64,000 bases of DNA, from the NCBI RefSeq assembly GCF_000237925.1, contig NW_017386057.1, positions 248,001 to 312,000 on the forward strand, given 5' to 3'. Positions within the stretch are counted from its first letter, which is position 1, and each line of letters opens with the position of its first letter. The notes under the pieces were generated by a model. That model was not told where the DNA came from and searched no databases. It saw only the letters and a list, made by a program, of their open reading frames with translations. The position numbers and the translations under genes were made by a program. Positions 15,142-25,841 of this stretch are shown here, one piece after another. Origin of the DNA: Schistosoma mansoni (Eukaryota; Platyhelminthes; Trematoda; Strigeidida; Schistosomatidae).

Positions 15142-15169
15142 GTAACTCAAGTTGATCAACTTGAGTTAC
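15142..15169. repeat. Perfect 28-bp palindrome
   Basis: Each 14-nt arm reads GTAACTCAAGTTGA and its exact reverse complement follows with no spacer. The symmetry stops exactly at 15142 and 15169. It lies between LTA4H and the CR1-like LINE remnant. Confidence 0.9.
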
Positions 15170-15538
15170 GACACCACATGTTTTTCTAAAAGGTTAACTA
15201 AGAATATAGATCAAAACTTCTTGTTCTTTAAGACCATCTATCGCTAACCTCTTATAGGTACTAATCTATGTCAACTCGTTCTAAAGACATACGAATTTCG
15301 CTCACCATAGTGCGCAAAAAGTCCAAAATGCTTGCTAGCCAACCTTGTCGTAGGCAATAAAATTAAATGATTTAAGACATTAGTCATAAACATTCCAGTA
15401 TTCCCTAAACCCAACAAAATGAGTTGTATTTCAGATAAAACTTACAGAAGACAACCACTAGATTCACTTGACCTTCACTTTCAAAATGGTTCGAGTGGTC
15501 GTGCACGGAATGGTTTAAATGGTTATTGATGGATTAGA

Positions 15539-15580
15539 AGAAGCTTTCGCTTAACGTGCTTCCGTATCTGGTAACCATGG
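15539..15580. repeat. Diverged repeat, partner of 19295-19336
   Basis: The 42 bases align without gaps to 19295-19336 with 33 identities; eight of the nine differences are transitions. Both copies lie in the LINE-rich region and may be part of the 3' untranslated part of a CR1-like element or of another repeat family. Confidence 0.55.
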
Positions 15581-15689
15581 GTCGCCTCCAATTAAGAACC
15601 TGGATAAACTCGACGATAAAAATGAAAAGAAAGAAATAGTAATTTGTAGCGGGACACCGTCCATAGTCCTTAAGAACATATATGGTTTC

Positions 15690-18600
15690 CTCTTAAAGGA
15701 CAGCTAGGAAGTCACTTGGACTAGCTCAGTCGGCAGTGAATTCCAATATTCGACTACTCTCAAGGAGTAGAAGATGTGAATGCATTCCTTTCTGTTGTGT
15801 TGTTTCTCCAGTTTCTGGGTGCTAACCTTAAGTTTTGTTTTGGGACTAAACTTAAATAGGTGTTTAAGGGGATGTTCACAAGTGTTTATGATGATATAAG
15901 TCATTAGAAGGTCACCTCTAAGACGCATGTACTCTAATGGGTAAAAGTTTAGTGATTGGAGGCATTCTTCATAAGACGTAAATGTGGATCCCCAAACCGA
16001 TTTTGTGGCTCGTTGTCAAATACATTTCAGTGTGTCCTTATCTTTTAGGAGTGAGGGAGGAAATGCTGTGTTTCCATACTCTAAATGGGGTCGAATAAAA
16101 CTTTTGAAGATCAGACTGACTAAAAATGTTTTTCAACGTTGCCACTGTTAGGTTTGCTCGGAAGACATTTCTGTCTCAGTTGTCGTGAGACTTCAGACCA
16201 TAGTTGTACCAACGCTCCTAGATCCTTTTTAACTTGAGATACCCCTAGACGGGAGTTCCATAAGTTGCATTCGTAGTCTGAAACATATCTCTGGTGGACT
16301 ACTTCACACTTCGAAGTGTTGAAGATAATTCCATTGTTGTCTGCTCAACTATGAAGTCCAGTTAGATCCTCCTGAAGTACCAACTTATACTCTTAGTTGA
16401 AAACTCCTCTCCTGAGTCTCACATCATTGGTGAAAGTTAATAAATCAGACGATACCTGCCGTAGGACCTTGCCTCTAAAATTTAAAAAGATAAGAGGTAC
16501 CAGTGCTGAATCCTGGTGAGCCTCACCGGCACATCTTGTAGCCTGATACAAATTGAAGTTAACCCTGACCTTAGAAAGTCAACTATTTGTGTTTGAAGTA
16601 AGACAATCAGATAATGGTGACTTGATACCGAATCGTTTGAGCTTATTGATATGACATATATGGTTGACCCTATCGAAAGCTTTTGAGAAGCAGAAGTATA
16701 TGACGTCAACCTTCCCCTTACGATCAAAGATGCTTGTCCATCTGTCTACCGTGGTCAACAGGTTGGCTATACAAGAGTGGCCTTCTTTGAAACCATGTTG
16801 TTGGGATGCAGAGGAGTTTATAAATTATAAGTTGTCACATACACCCTCGCATACCAGGGACTCCATAATTCCAAAGGGTATTGGGTAAAGTGCTACGGAC
16901 GAGTAGCTTGGAGTTTACTGAGTCGACCTCCATCGAAAATTAGTGTAATATAAACAAGGTTTCAATTGTTGAGTACCATACCTCGGATTAGTGAATGTGA
17001 GGACATCACATTGAGTGGTCTTATCAAGGTTGTCCATTAGCTTTACCTGATACTGAGGTCTGTCTTCATTACCTCGGTGCATTGGTTCCTTGCTTGTTTG
17101 AATTGCCTATATGCGTTGTTGCTACTAGTTCATTTGTGTTCCATCCAGTAGTGTCTTTTGCGGCTTGGTAAACCAAGGGTACAATCCTTGATGGCTGTAG
17201 GTTGTTTGTAGGTTTTTATGGACTGTTTGTGGGACAGACTGCCTTGTGGGACACAAAATCACCTGCGGTAAGAAATCCGAGTGAGCGTCCCCGTGAAGTT
17301 GGGGGTGTGCTTCTCAATACACCTGTTGCTAGCTCACTGCCCGTTATTTGAGAAGCCTATGTTTCAGATATTCCTATCAGATGAGTATTATTAGCGTTAC
17401 TTAGTTCATTCAACTCGTCCGTTTTCCTCAGTAAACTCGTGGCGTTTGAACATGGGAAGTTAATGCCTTTCTCGTCCTGTTTGTTTGAATTAGCTTTATG
17501 ATAGTGGACAGATAACCTGTTTACACAGTTTTCCAACTTGGTAGCCCCTGTCCCTCCTACGTTTTTTCCATGATATGACCATCTGCGAATGGAATAGTCA
17601 GTTCCAAATGCTTGATTCTTTCAACGTGTGATCTGTCCGAATGCATGTGGAATCCAGTTGTAAACTGATGTCTGCTGGTACAACATGCTTTGAGAGTGAC
17701 AGTAGCTAGATGGGAGGATGAGAAGGTTATATTCACCATCCGGGGTCTAGAATCTCTGTCCTTCTTGAGTAATATCACCACTTGTTTAGTCAATATGCTC
17801 TTGAGCTTCAATGATTGCTCTGTGAATTCTCATTCATAGTTTGCAGAGTCAGGGCCCATTGTTTTCTGGGACACCTTGCACAACGATATATCTTCAACGA
17901 ACGTCTCGCGAGGTCCCTCAGGGATGTTTCTGATGAGATCACGCTCAATATATGGTATGCCAAGCAGTATTCTTAGATTCCCTTCTGGTTCCAGCAAGGA
18001 ACTGGCCAGCAAAAAACATCCTCTAAATAACGTGGTGTTGGTGAACGTTACTCCAAGGAGTCTTGGACGAATTTTGTGCTTAGAATCTTTTCCTCAAGTA
18101 AGTCATGTAACCCTTAGCGGCTCAATTTCGAGAATCTTCAGGTTACTGTTCAATTCACACCAGAGCATTCGGTCATTTTGTTCTTCAGACTTAGACGTTT
18201 GGGGCTGACTTTTAGATTCATGATTATAAGAGAATCACCACAAAGCGTGATTATTCTCCCAGGTTTTCAGGTAAGTTCAGGTGGATGTCCATTTTGTTTG
18301 GTTAATCAAATGCGTTTCAGGTTCCCGTGTTCTTGCTGACTGGTTGGACGACCTCAGAGGTAGATTGTACTGTCACATCACTAGTTGATTACACTACGAG
18401 ACCTGGGATGTTCTGCTTTTCAGACAGTGACACTCAATCCTTTATAGCCCTGTTAATGGGAGTCTGGTCGCCCACAAAATTTTCCGGACCACACTCTCAC
18501 ACAAGTGGCCGGTGTTGGGGACACACTCTCACTGAACGAGTCTAGCGCGATCGATGTTATGATGGTGCTGAGCTTCAGCATATCCTTAATAGTCTCCATG

Positions 18601-18920
18601 GGTGTTTCACCGATACTTATGTCGTCGATGGCTCTCTTCTTTACTTCATTGCTCGCCTTTATTTTTTCATCCGTTTCAGGATTTCCTTTATTCAGAGTTG
18701 CTGACATTTGTTTCTCAGACTCGTAGGGAGAATGATGATGTTACTCAACAAATCCTCAACGTTCATGTTGGATGCGCTACATACCCGAAAGCGATCTAAC
18801 TTCCTAAGCTTGTTGTAATCAGTTACTGATAGATCTATGTATACCTTGAGAAGCCAAACTTTGAATTTATCACCCTGTATCACCACAGATGACAGCAAAT
18901 CAGCACCCAGGTCGTCCACA
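15690..18920 (-). mobile_element. CR1-like LINE, internally deleted and decayed
   Basis: Read on the minus strand from 18920 down. An ORF1-like part (18920-17560) contains SNEVKKRAIDDISIGETPM, PRLLGVTFTN, ASSLLEPEGNLRI and TSRHQFTTGFHM. Next comes the beginning of an endonuclease-like frame (about 17460-17330: INFPCSNATSLL, HLIGISET), then a drop of most of the endonuclease, then PWFTKPQKTLLDGT, the reverse transcriptase (GFKEGHSCIANLLTTVDRW, VDVIYFCFSKAFDRVNH near 16680-16830) and the terminal VVEYWNSLPTEL at about 15720. Frames change repeatedly with stops, and the length of about 3.2 kb is shorter than an intact element of this kind. The layout fits CR1-type schistosome LINEs such as SR1; the exact family was not determined. 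Confidence 0.75.
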
Positions 18921-19294
18921 TGAACTCTTCATGAAAAAGATTAAATTTGTGTTGTTAGATAGATCTCAGCAAAAAAATTGAGACCGTAAAATAAGGAGCA
19001 AAACACTCAAAAAGGTTAAAACTGATTAAACGGGTGATACAAAAAATTAGGATATAATAAAACTAACCTCGACGTGAAAAACCATAAAGACCGAATAGTA
19101 GGCTGAAGCAAAACCACAGTTAACTATTAACTTGGGTCAAACTAATGAAGAAAAATGGTCTGCCGAACGTTCAGTTCAGGACAGGTTCTTTGGAACAAAA
19201 ATTATACTTTTGTTGCTTAAGGACACAACAGACGTTCGAGGAGTACTGATCATGTTAGGACTAAGCTTCTGTTTGTAAAGCACGTGCGTAACGG

Positions 19295-19336
19295 AGAAGC
19301 TTTTGTTCAATGTGCTTTCGTGTCTAGTAGCAATGG
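19295..19336. repeat. Diverged repeat, partner of 15539-15580
   Basis: Gap-free 42-nt match, 79% identical, to 15539-15580. It stands just upstream of the SR2-like fragment, outside any recognised LINE coding part. Confidence 0.5.
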
Positions 19337-19564
19337 ATCATCGATAGCTCCTAGTTATATTGACCACCTGTATGTTGTCCGCCCATAGCGCTTCTAGAGT
19401 TACTGCCGGTCCCAAGCCCGGGTAAATGAGGAGGGTTGGGCATAGGGTTAGTGACCATATCTTGTAGAAAACTAACTCGCTAAAAACACCAACCTGAATA
19501 AAAAGTAATTAAAACCATTTAACCTCTGTACTGGGATTTGAAGGAAGAATTATGACGCCTCAGG

Positions 19565-20415
19565 ATGAAAGTCAAGATTCTTCGGAAGTCCGAGGCGGAT
19601 GCCCCTTCTAACAACCAGAGCGACAATGTGGGAGAACGAGAAGATCAGTCAAATAGCAACAAAAATGAGGAGATGCAAACTGGCAGTACTCAGAACCAGA
19701 GAAATCTATTGGACACAAGCTGGACAGAAAAGGTTAGCTTCAGGTGAGATGCTGCTGTACTCTGGTCATGAAGAGGAAAATGCTCCACACACACAGGGTG
19801 TTGTTCCAATGCTGTCCATAGAAGCACGAAATGTACTTGTAGGGTGGGATTCTTACGGATCTAGAATTATCAAAGCATCATTCAAAACAAAGGAGAAGGG
19901 GATCAGAACGAATGTTATCCAGTGTTATGCGCCCACCAATGATAGCAATGACGACAATAATGATCAGTTCTACTCGATGCTGAAATCAATCATAGCTAAG
20001 TGCTCAAAAAAGAACCTGATGGGGGATCTAAACGCTAAAGTCGGAATGGACAACACAAGATATAATGGGACGACATGCACTAGGCGAGAGAAATGAAAAA
20101 TGGGGAGAGATTTGCAAATCAATGTGGTTTCAACCAATTGGTTATAGGCGGAACAATATTTCCACACAAACGCTACACAAAGTTACATGGATCTCTGGAA
20201 GAGGTGGAAAATTTCACATATCTGGGTAGCATCACTGAGGAACATGGAGGATCTGATGCAGATATTGACAAAACGAGGACAGCATTCCTACAGTTGAACA
20301 ATGTATGTAACTCAAAACAACTATCAACCAATATTAAAGTCGGAATCCTCAATACGAACATCAAGAAAGTTCTAATGTATGGAGTTGACACTTGGAGTAC
20401 TGCTACAACAATAAT
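19565..20415 (+). mobile_element. SR2-like (RTE clade) LINE with the middle deleted
   Basis: The left part encodes an RTE apurinic-like endonuclease: GEMLLYSGHEEENAPHTQG, QCYAPTNDSNDDNNDQF, GDLNAKVGMDN, GERFANQCGFNQLVIGGTIF. At about 20190 the text jumps from the endonuclease segment (IFPHKRYTKLHG) straight to a segment that normally lies beyond the reverse transcriptase catalytic site (LEEVENFTYLGSITEEHGG, LSTNIKVGILNTNIKKVLMYG). Most of the reverse transcriptase is therefore absent, about 1.8 kb by comparison with the usual order. The frame shifts near 20095, and the copy ends before the C-terminal WNPEGKRKRGRPKN part. Confidence 0.85.
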
Positions 20416-20439
20416 AAAATGCTAGAAGAGCATTATAAA

Positions 20440-21880
20440 TGGAGGCAACTCTTAGCAAGAAAAAGTGAGAGCTTGACTGGGCTTTTTGTCCTTGGTATGC
20501 AATTCCACGACCTTGCGTACTTCAAGGTGAGGCCCTGTTTGTTTTGGGAAGGGTTGAGGGACAATTTTGGAGTGATTGAGCCGAGTTGTATCCTCCCTAA
20601 ATGACCACTTGTGGTTTTCTTGGCTGCATTCTCCATATAGTTTCAGCTGGTATCGAAGCTCTATATCAGTCTTCAGTCTTCAGTAATAAGGATAGGAGGT
20701 CTAGTGACCTATTTTAATCCTTGCAGTTTGTTACACTGTGGAGGTCCAATCTCGTCTTGAATATATCAACAGAAGGTGCTGATATTACGTGTTCTGGTAG
20801 AGAATTCCAGTAATTCACTACTCGGTGCGAGAAACGAAACTCCAGACGTAGACGATTTGATCTTGGTTTTTGGACTTTCTTTGAATGTCCTCTCAAATGA
20901 TCAGCCCTAGACGGGAGGAAAAGATAGGACATGTTAGTACCAAGGTCATCGTTCAGGATACGATATGCCAATATTAGATCACCCCGTATTCATCGGTAAG
21001 ATAACGGAAATAAGTTGAGGTGTCTCAGTCTGTCTTCATAAGATAGGCTAGATAGGCCTTTTACCATTTTTGTCCCGCGGCGTTGGACTCGTTCCAACAT
21101 ATCCGCCTCATATTTGAAACAAGGACTCGCTGCTTGAATCCCATATTCCAAATGTGGCCGTACGAAAGTTGGGTATAATAATCTAAACATTTCCCCATCC
21201 AGATACCGGGAAGATCTACGAATAGACCATAATACCCTATAGCCTTTTGCAGCAGCAGCCTTACAGTGACTGGTTGTTTTGAGATCATTACTTAGTATGA
21301 CTCCTAAATCTTTATAGTTTCTTACTTTGGGCAACACTAGTCCACATATTGTGTAGTGATACGAATCACCGTAGTTATTTAATTGCATCACAACACTTTT
21401 ATTAGGGTTTACTTCTAGTGACCACCCATTCAGCCATGCCACTAATGAGTTAAGATCTTCCTGTAAAACTATTCTGTCTGACATACTATATATGGGTCTG
21501 TATATGGTTACTAGGCTGACATCACGCTCTGTGAAGACCACCGAAGAAGGATTCCTAAAGAGGACGTAAGTTCTTTGTATTAAGTGAGGCAGAATGTTCA
21601 TTACATAACATTTCAATAGGTTAAATAGCGTAGGACCGTAGGTAACATGGTCCTAAGATTCCTGAATCTTTTTAGACTTAAAGCGCCTCTAGAGTGTAAT
21701 TGATCAAGTTCTATAAGTACTTTGTTACACGTAACCTTGAGGCCGATGAGATGTCACTTGATCCCAGTTAAATAATCCGAAAAACTAGGCAATGTCAATC
21801 GAAGTTTACCGAACCCTTACAAGGTCAAGGACAACCAAAGCGCTCAGATCAATTGTACATTGTGGACTGACTCATGAAGC
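20440..21880 (-). mobile_element. CR1-like LINE, 5'-truncated 3' part
   Basis: On the minus strand, GPTLFNLL near 21640 and VMNILPHLIQ lead to IYSMSDRIVLQEDLNSLVAWL, SLEVNPNKSVVMQL, VRNYKDLGVILSND, YPTFVRPHLEYGIQAASP, LERVQRRGTKMVKGL and SYEDRLRHLNLFPLSYR (to 20990), then, after a stop, ILNDDLGTNMSY and RFSHRVVNYWNSLPEHVI (to 20714). This is the thumb and C-terminal region of a CR1/Jockey-type reverse transcriptase. The frame of 208 codons (21616-20990) is better preserved than in the copy at 15.7-18.9 kb, so this insertion looks younger. The endonuclease and the catalytic part are missing. 20440-20700 is likely its 3' untranslated part. Confidence 0.85.
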
Positions 21881-22902
21881 AGTAGTTTTACCTTGTTTCT
21901 TGTACGTATTCTGACTAAAATATTTCTGCAATAATGTTGTTTGTGTCGCAAAGTCATCAAAGTAGTCATAGAACGTGGATAAGACGAAGAAGGTGTAATC
22001 CACCTTTGATGTCAGCCGTGAGGTTTGACGTTGACGAAAGCTGGGCAGGCTCGCCACTTCCGTCGACTTAAGTAGATCTTCGGTCATTGGCACAGATAAC
22101 CTACTTTGGTAATCTACAAGCTTATTATAGAACGATATGGAGATTGCGATGACGAAAGCGAATACCATAAGTATAAGGCATGGGTTTAAAACCTAAGTAA
22201 AACAGTTCCTCATTATTATATCTTAAAGTTCTGAACTATTGAAATGTCTATATGATCCACTACGTTTACATAACAGCGTGCCCTCTGGATGTGACTATTT
22301 AACATCCTGGCCAATTGGTTAGGACGCATCAAGATAGTGCTTTATGTAGCTTCAACCTCAAATAACATCAATTAGGCGGTTGTATTACGCTTGGCAACCT
22401 TGGTCGATGGAGATATTCCGAAAAAACAACGTAGATGAGCTCATGTTGAAAGTAATCAGACATTCGTGATAACTATGTCGACGAACTCGTTATTTTTTTT
22501 CCGAAGATTTGATATTTACTCTAGTTCTAATAGTGGTAAGGTAGACTACTCATAGAATCTTACCTAAATCACTTTTAACAACTAACTTTTTACTCCTTGG
22601 GAGTTTTTGAAGGATTAACAGAAGAATCATCAATCCTCAAGGAAATATTCTTAGAAAATAAATATTACTAAGTTTCACACTGTTAGTTAAATTAGAAATA
22701 CTGAATTCTAGACAGCCCTAGAGTCTCGTTCAGATGCATATGTAACCGTTAGTTTAGTTTCCCAGCTACATCGTCCAGTTTGTTTTTTTGTAATTATCCA
22801 TATGCCCTTCATATTTCAGATTATCATCCTCGTAGACAAAATTCATTCTCAGCTCAAGCTTCGACGTATAACAGTTATAGCGTTTTTCAAAAATCAAACT
22901 GA
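21881..22902. other. Unassigned; short coding-like stretch and EXOSC1 upstream region
   Basis: A minus frame at 22168-21872 (98 codons, hydrophobic N-terminus, then TEDLLKSTEVASLPSF and VDYTFFVLSTFYDYFDDF) has no recognised family; it may be the upstream part of the adjoining LINE or a chance frame. The rest up to the EXOSC1 start shows no gene. Confidence 0.35.
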
Positions 22903-24804
22903 ATGTGTAGCAGTAGAGTTGTAGTCCCTGGGGACGTTATATCCCCTTTAGACATTAATAAAAAAAGTGGGCCGTCGACGTACTGTTGCTCGGGGAATAT
23001 ACTTTCAAGCGCATTTGGATATGTCAAAGAGGAATCCCATACGGACGGAACAGTATGTTTATCCATTATTTCGTAGCTAATGTTAGAAAACATTTTCAGT
23101 TGCACCATTGAAAACTCCTGGCATAGTTCCTTACACCGGGTCAATTGTGTTAGCCAAAGTAAGTTTGTACAGCGTGCACTTTACGGCTTTTTGTTTAGAA
23201 TGCATACTAACCATACAATCAACTAAGTGGTAGTACAAGCTGCATATCTATTTCCCTGTCTGTCAATTAGTCCTGTATATGCATTTCAAGGTCAAAATAC
23301 TGTTTCTAACACTTACACTTAATTAGGTGTGAAAGTTTTCATACAGTCCCTCTTCTCTTCAAGTAAAAACTAAAATACCTTCACCAATTAGAATTTGTTC
23401 AGTGCCGTTTTATATCCTCAAGTATTGAGACTAATGATGCATATCATCTCCTAAAATGTGACAGACAGATAGTCGTATCAACTTTCTAATTAGTTTCAAA
23501 TAAGCTTCGAATTAGACACCCGTTAATAGACTATTTTAGAGTATTTGCTAAAATTAAATCATTGAAACTGAGGTTGCAAAGCAAAGTAATGGCATTAGGC
23601 ATCATGTTACAGATCACTGAAAAAAGAAATAGATATTTGTATAGTTATTTGCATAGATTGTATACGGTTAGCTTCTTTCACAGTATCATCTTTACTAACA
23701 TCTACCCGCATATACAAAACTTCACTATTCCCAGCAATTCACAAGTTAGTGCAGTTATGGGCTCTTATCAGTTTTATTCTTTGTCTCGTAGTAGTGGATT
23801 GGCCGAACAGCTCAACCTTCCACTGCAGATTCAAGCCTCACCACGCTTTAATCTATACAACTGGGTAATGTAACAAAATCACAGGATCTCAAAACCAACG
23901 GGCTAAATTTGGACTTTGTTATTGAGTTACATCAAATTATAAGTAATTGACCAGAAAGGCCTACTAGTTGATTGGTTTATCAAATTATTATTACATTTAA
24001 TGAGCCATAAATATGTTACAAACGTCCCAGTCATCATGCTTAGTTAGGTTGTATATCAGTTTATGTAGTGGTTATCACCACCCCTTAGTTTTCTGCATAT
24101 TCACGATATCAGCGATTGGTTCATCTTCCCTGAATATTTTTAATCTGTGATCAAAGGAACGGTGAAATAGATAATTATTAGTTTTACTCTTTATGGAAAC
24201 ATTTGTTGAGAGCCCTCAACCTCTTTAATTAAGTTTGACTTTCCTGTTATAGGTTTCCAGTATCACACGACGATTCGTTCGCTGCGATATCGTCGCGATT
24301 GGAGAAGTTTACCTTGCCGGACCATTCAAAGGTCTCATAAGACGTGAGGATATTCGTGCTACGCAGCGCGATCAGGCAGAACCAGGCTGCTGTTTTAGAC
24401 CAGGTGATATTGTTCGAGCTCGTGTTATTAATCTCTTGGGTCCTGGATCGTATACCAACACTGGTTCACTTATGTCTAGCACTTCACCACAAACGTTATC
24501 CACTTTGTTAACTACACAGGCTATATCCTGTTCCGTGGCGGCCACCAATGATGCAAACATAAGTGGCTCCAATTCTGTTTGTCTTCTATCTACTGCTGAG
24601 CCTGATTTGGGTGTGGTCCTTGGTCTTGGAAGGTCTCCTGATAACAGCTTTCTCGAACTTCTTGGTAGTACAAGTGGCTCTCCCCTTGTTCCTGTTGGAT
24701 GGACTGAGATGCTATGTCCTCACACACTTAACCGATACCCTCGAAAAGTTGCCCGTGTGCCAGATGAACTTATTACTCAGTTAATTTGTGCTCAAATTGA
24801 ATAA
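22903..24804 (+). CDS. EXOSC1: Exosome complex component CSL4
   Basis: Cap subunit of the RNA exosome (3'-5' RNA processing and decay in nucleus and cytoplasm). Three exons in phase 0: 22903-23052, 23087-23158, 24253-24804; 257 residues including ATG MCSSRVVVPGDVI and stop TAA. The N-terminal exosome domain (about residues 5-50, with VPGDVI and CCSGNILSSAFGYV) is followed by an S1-like domain (75-210: VSSITRRF, LIRREDIRATQRD, FRPGDIVRARVINL, STAEPDLGVV) and the C-terminal CPHTLNRYPRKVARVP segment, all aligning with human CSL4 (195 residues). Intron 1 is only 34 nt (23053-23086), with GTATGT donor, CTAAT near its 3' end and TTAG acceptor. An in-frame Ser/Thr-rich insertion of about 40-45 residues lies inside the S1 domain (about 138-183), and a smaller one follows. 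AATAAA at 25146-25151 is a plausible poly(A) signal. Confidence 0.93.
23053..23086 (+). other. 34-nt micro-intron in EXOSC1
   Basis: Without removal the reading frame meets a stop (TAG within the segment). Removing GTATGT...TTAG joins GAC GGA ACA to AAA ACA TTT in phase 0 and restores similarity to animal CSL4. CTAAT precedes the acceptor closely. Introns near this size at the 5' end of genes are known in schistosomes. Confidence 0.85.
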
Positions 24805-25145
24805 ATTATTTCATATAAAATTTGTTTTGCTTATATGAATAGTTTCGTTTGTCAATTTCTCAAAATATTTGTTCATAATGCAGCTCTTAGACATTTCGGA
24901 AAATGTCTTGTTGTCTTATCCATTATCGTACTCCTAATCAGAAACACACTAGAAGTATTTATGTGCTATGCATTTATGTCCTGCTTTTATCTGAGGTGGA
25001 TATTTTTTGTATTAATGAACTTTGGCAATTTCAATCAATCCAATCCATTTTTCTATTAATTGCTCTCAAACCAGGGTAACTTGCTGGGATATTTAAAAAA
25101 GTATAACTTGTTAGTTCTCTATTTTAGCAATAATTATCGATCTTC

Positions 25146-25151
25146 AATAAA
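25146..25151 (+). promoter_or_regulatory. Candidate poly(A) signal of EXOSC1
   Basis: AATAAA, followed by overlapping ATAAATAAAT, about 340 nt after the EXOSC1 stop codon and before the retroposon at 25308. No competing gene lies between. Assignment rests on position only. Confidence 0.45.
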
Positions 25152-25307
25152 TAAATAAATTGCATTAGTCTAATCATGAACAAACGCTACAGTGTAGATC
25201 CTGATTCGAAGAAATATCAGTCTAAAGTGCTATACTTTTCAACTATACAAATAAAATTGACTCCAGATAATGAGAACAAACAAGAGAAACTGTGTCATTT
25301 CACCCTA

Positions 25308-25834
25308 TTATTATTTTATTTTATTTAAACACATAAATATTGGTACAAGGAAGCACCAGATACATATGCGCCTCACAAATCTCATGCGATTTGTGTGAGG
25401 GCTGTGATACTGCCCAGGTGCCCAAACTGAAGCAGGTGGTTTTCTTAGGGGACCACACCCGGAGCCTTTGACCGGAAGATCTGATCCACAAGGCAGTGGA
25501 GCATCGTGAGGAGATGCAGTCCCATGGTAGCCGGTGATCAACGATTGATTTGTACGCCATTTGTTTCCTCAGGATACTGGGGCCCATGTGCACCATTGGT
25601 TTGGAATCAGGGTTTTCCAACTCCCCTAGGTGGACTAGCCCTGTCCACCAACCCGGTTAAAGCGCCGGACATTCGCTTTTCGTCCTCTCAATTTCGTAAA
25701 CAACAGTAATGCCACGAGAAGGCAGTGAGTAGGACTTCCCTGGCAGAGGCTATATATTCTCTGGCCATGTGAGAGCATTTCGAGAGGGAGAGCGGACTCT
25801 CCCCACTCTCGGCCGTACCAGGGCATTTGGGGGC
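25308..25834 (-). repeat. 0.53-kb interspersed retroposon, copy 2, with target-site duplication
   Basis: Same element as copy 1, in the spacer between EXOSC1 and NPRL2. It is flanked by a 7-bp direct repeat, CACCCTA on the plus strand at 25301-25307 and 25835-25841, which fixes the ends and supports insertion by retrotransposition. On the minus strand it ends in AAATAAAATAAAATAATAA. The near identity with copy 1 means both spread recently. Confidence 0.8.
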
Positions 25835-25841
25835 CACCCTA

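Noticed and set aside
22290-22345. tRNA-like GGCCAATTGGTTAGGACGC
   Set aside because: No B box or acceptor stem follows at the right distance.
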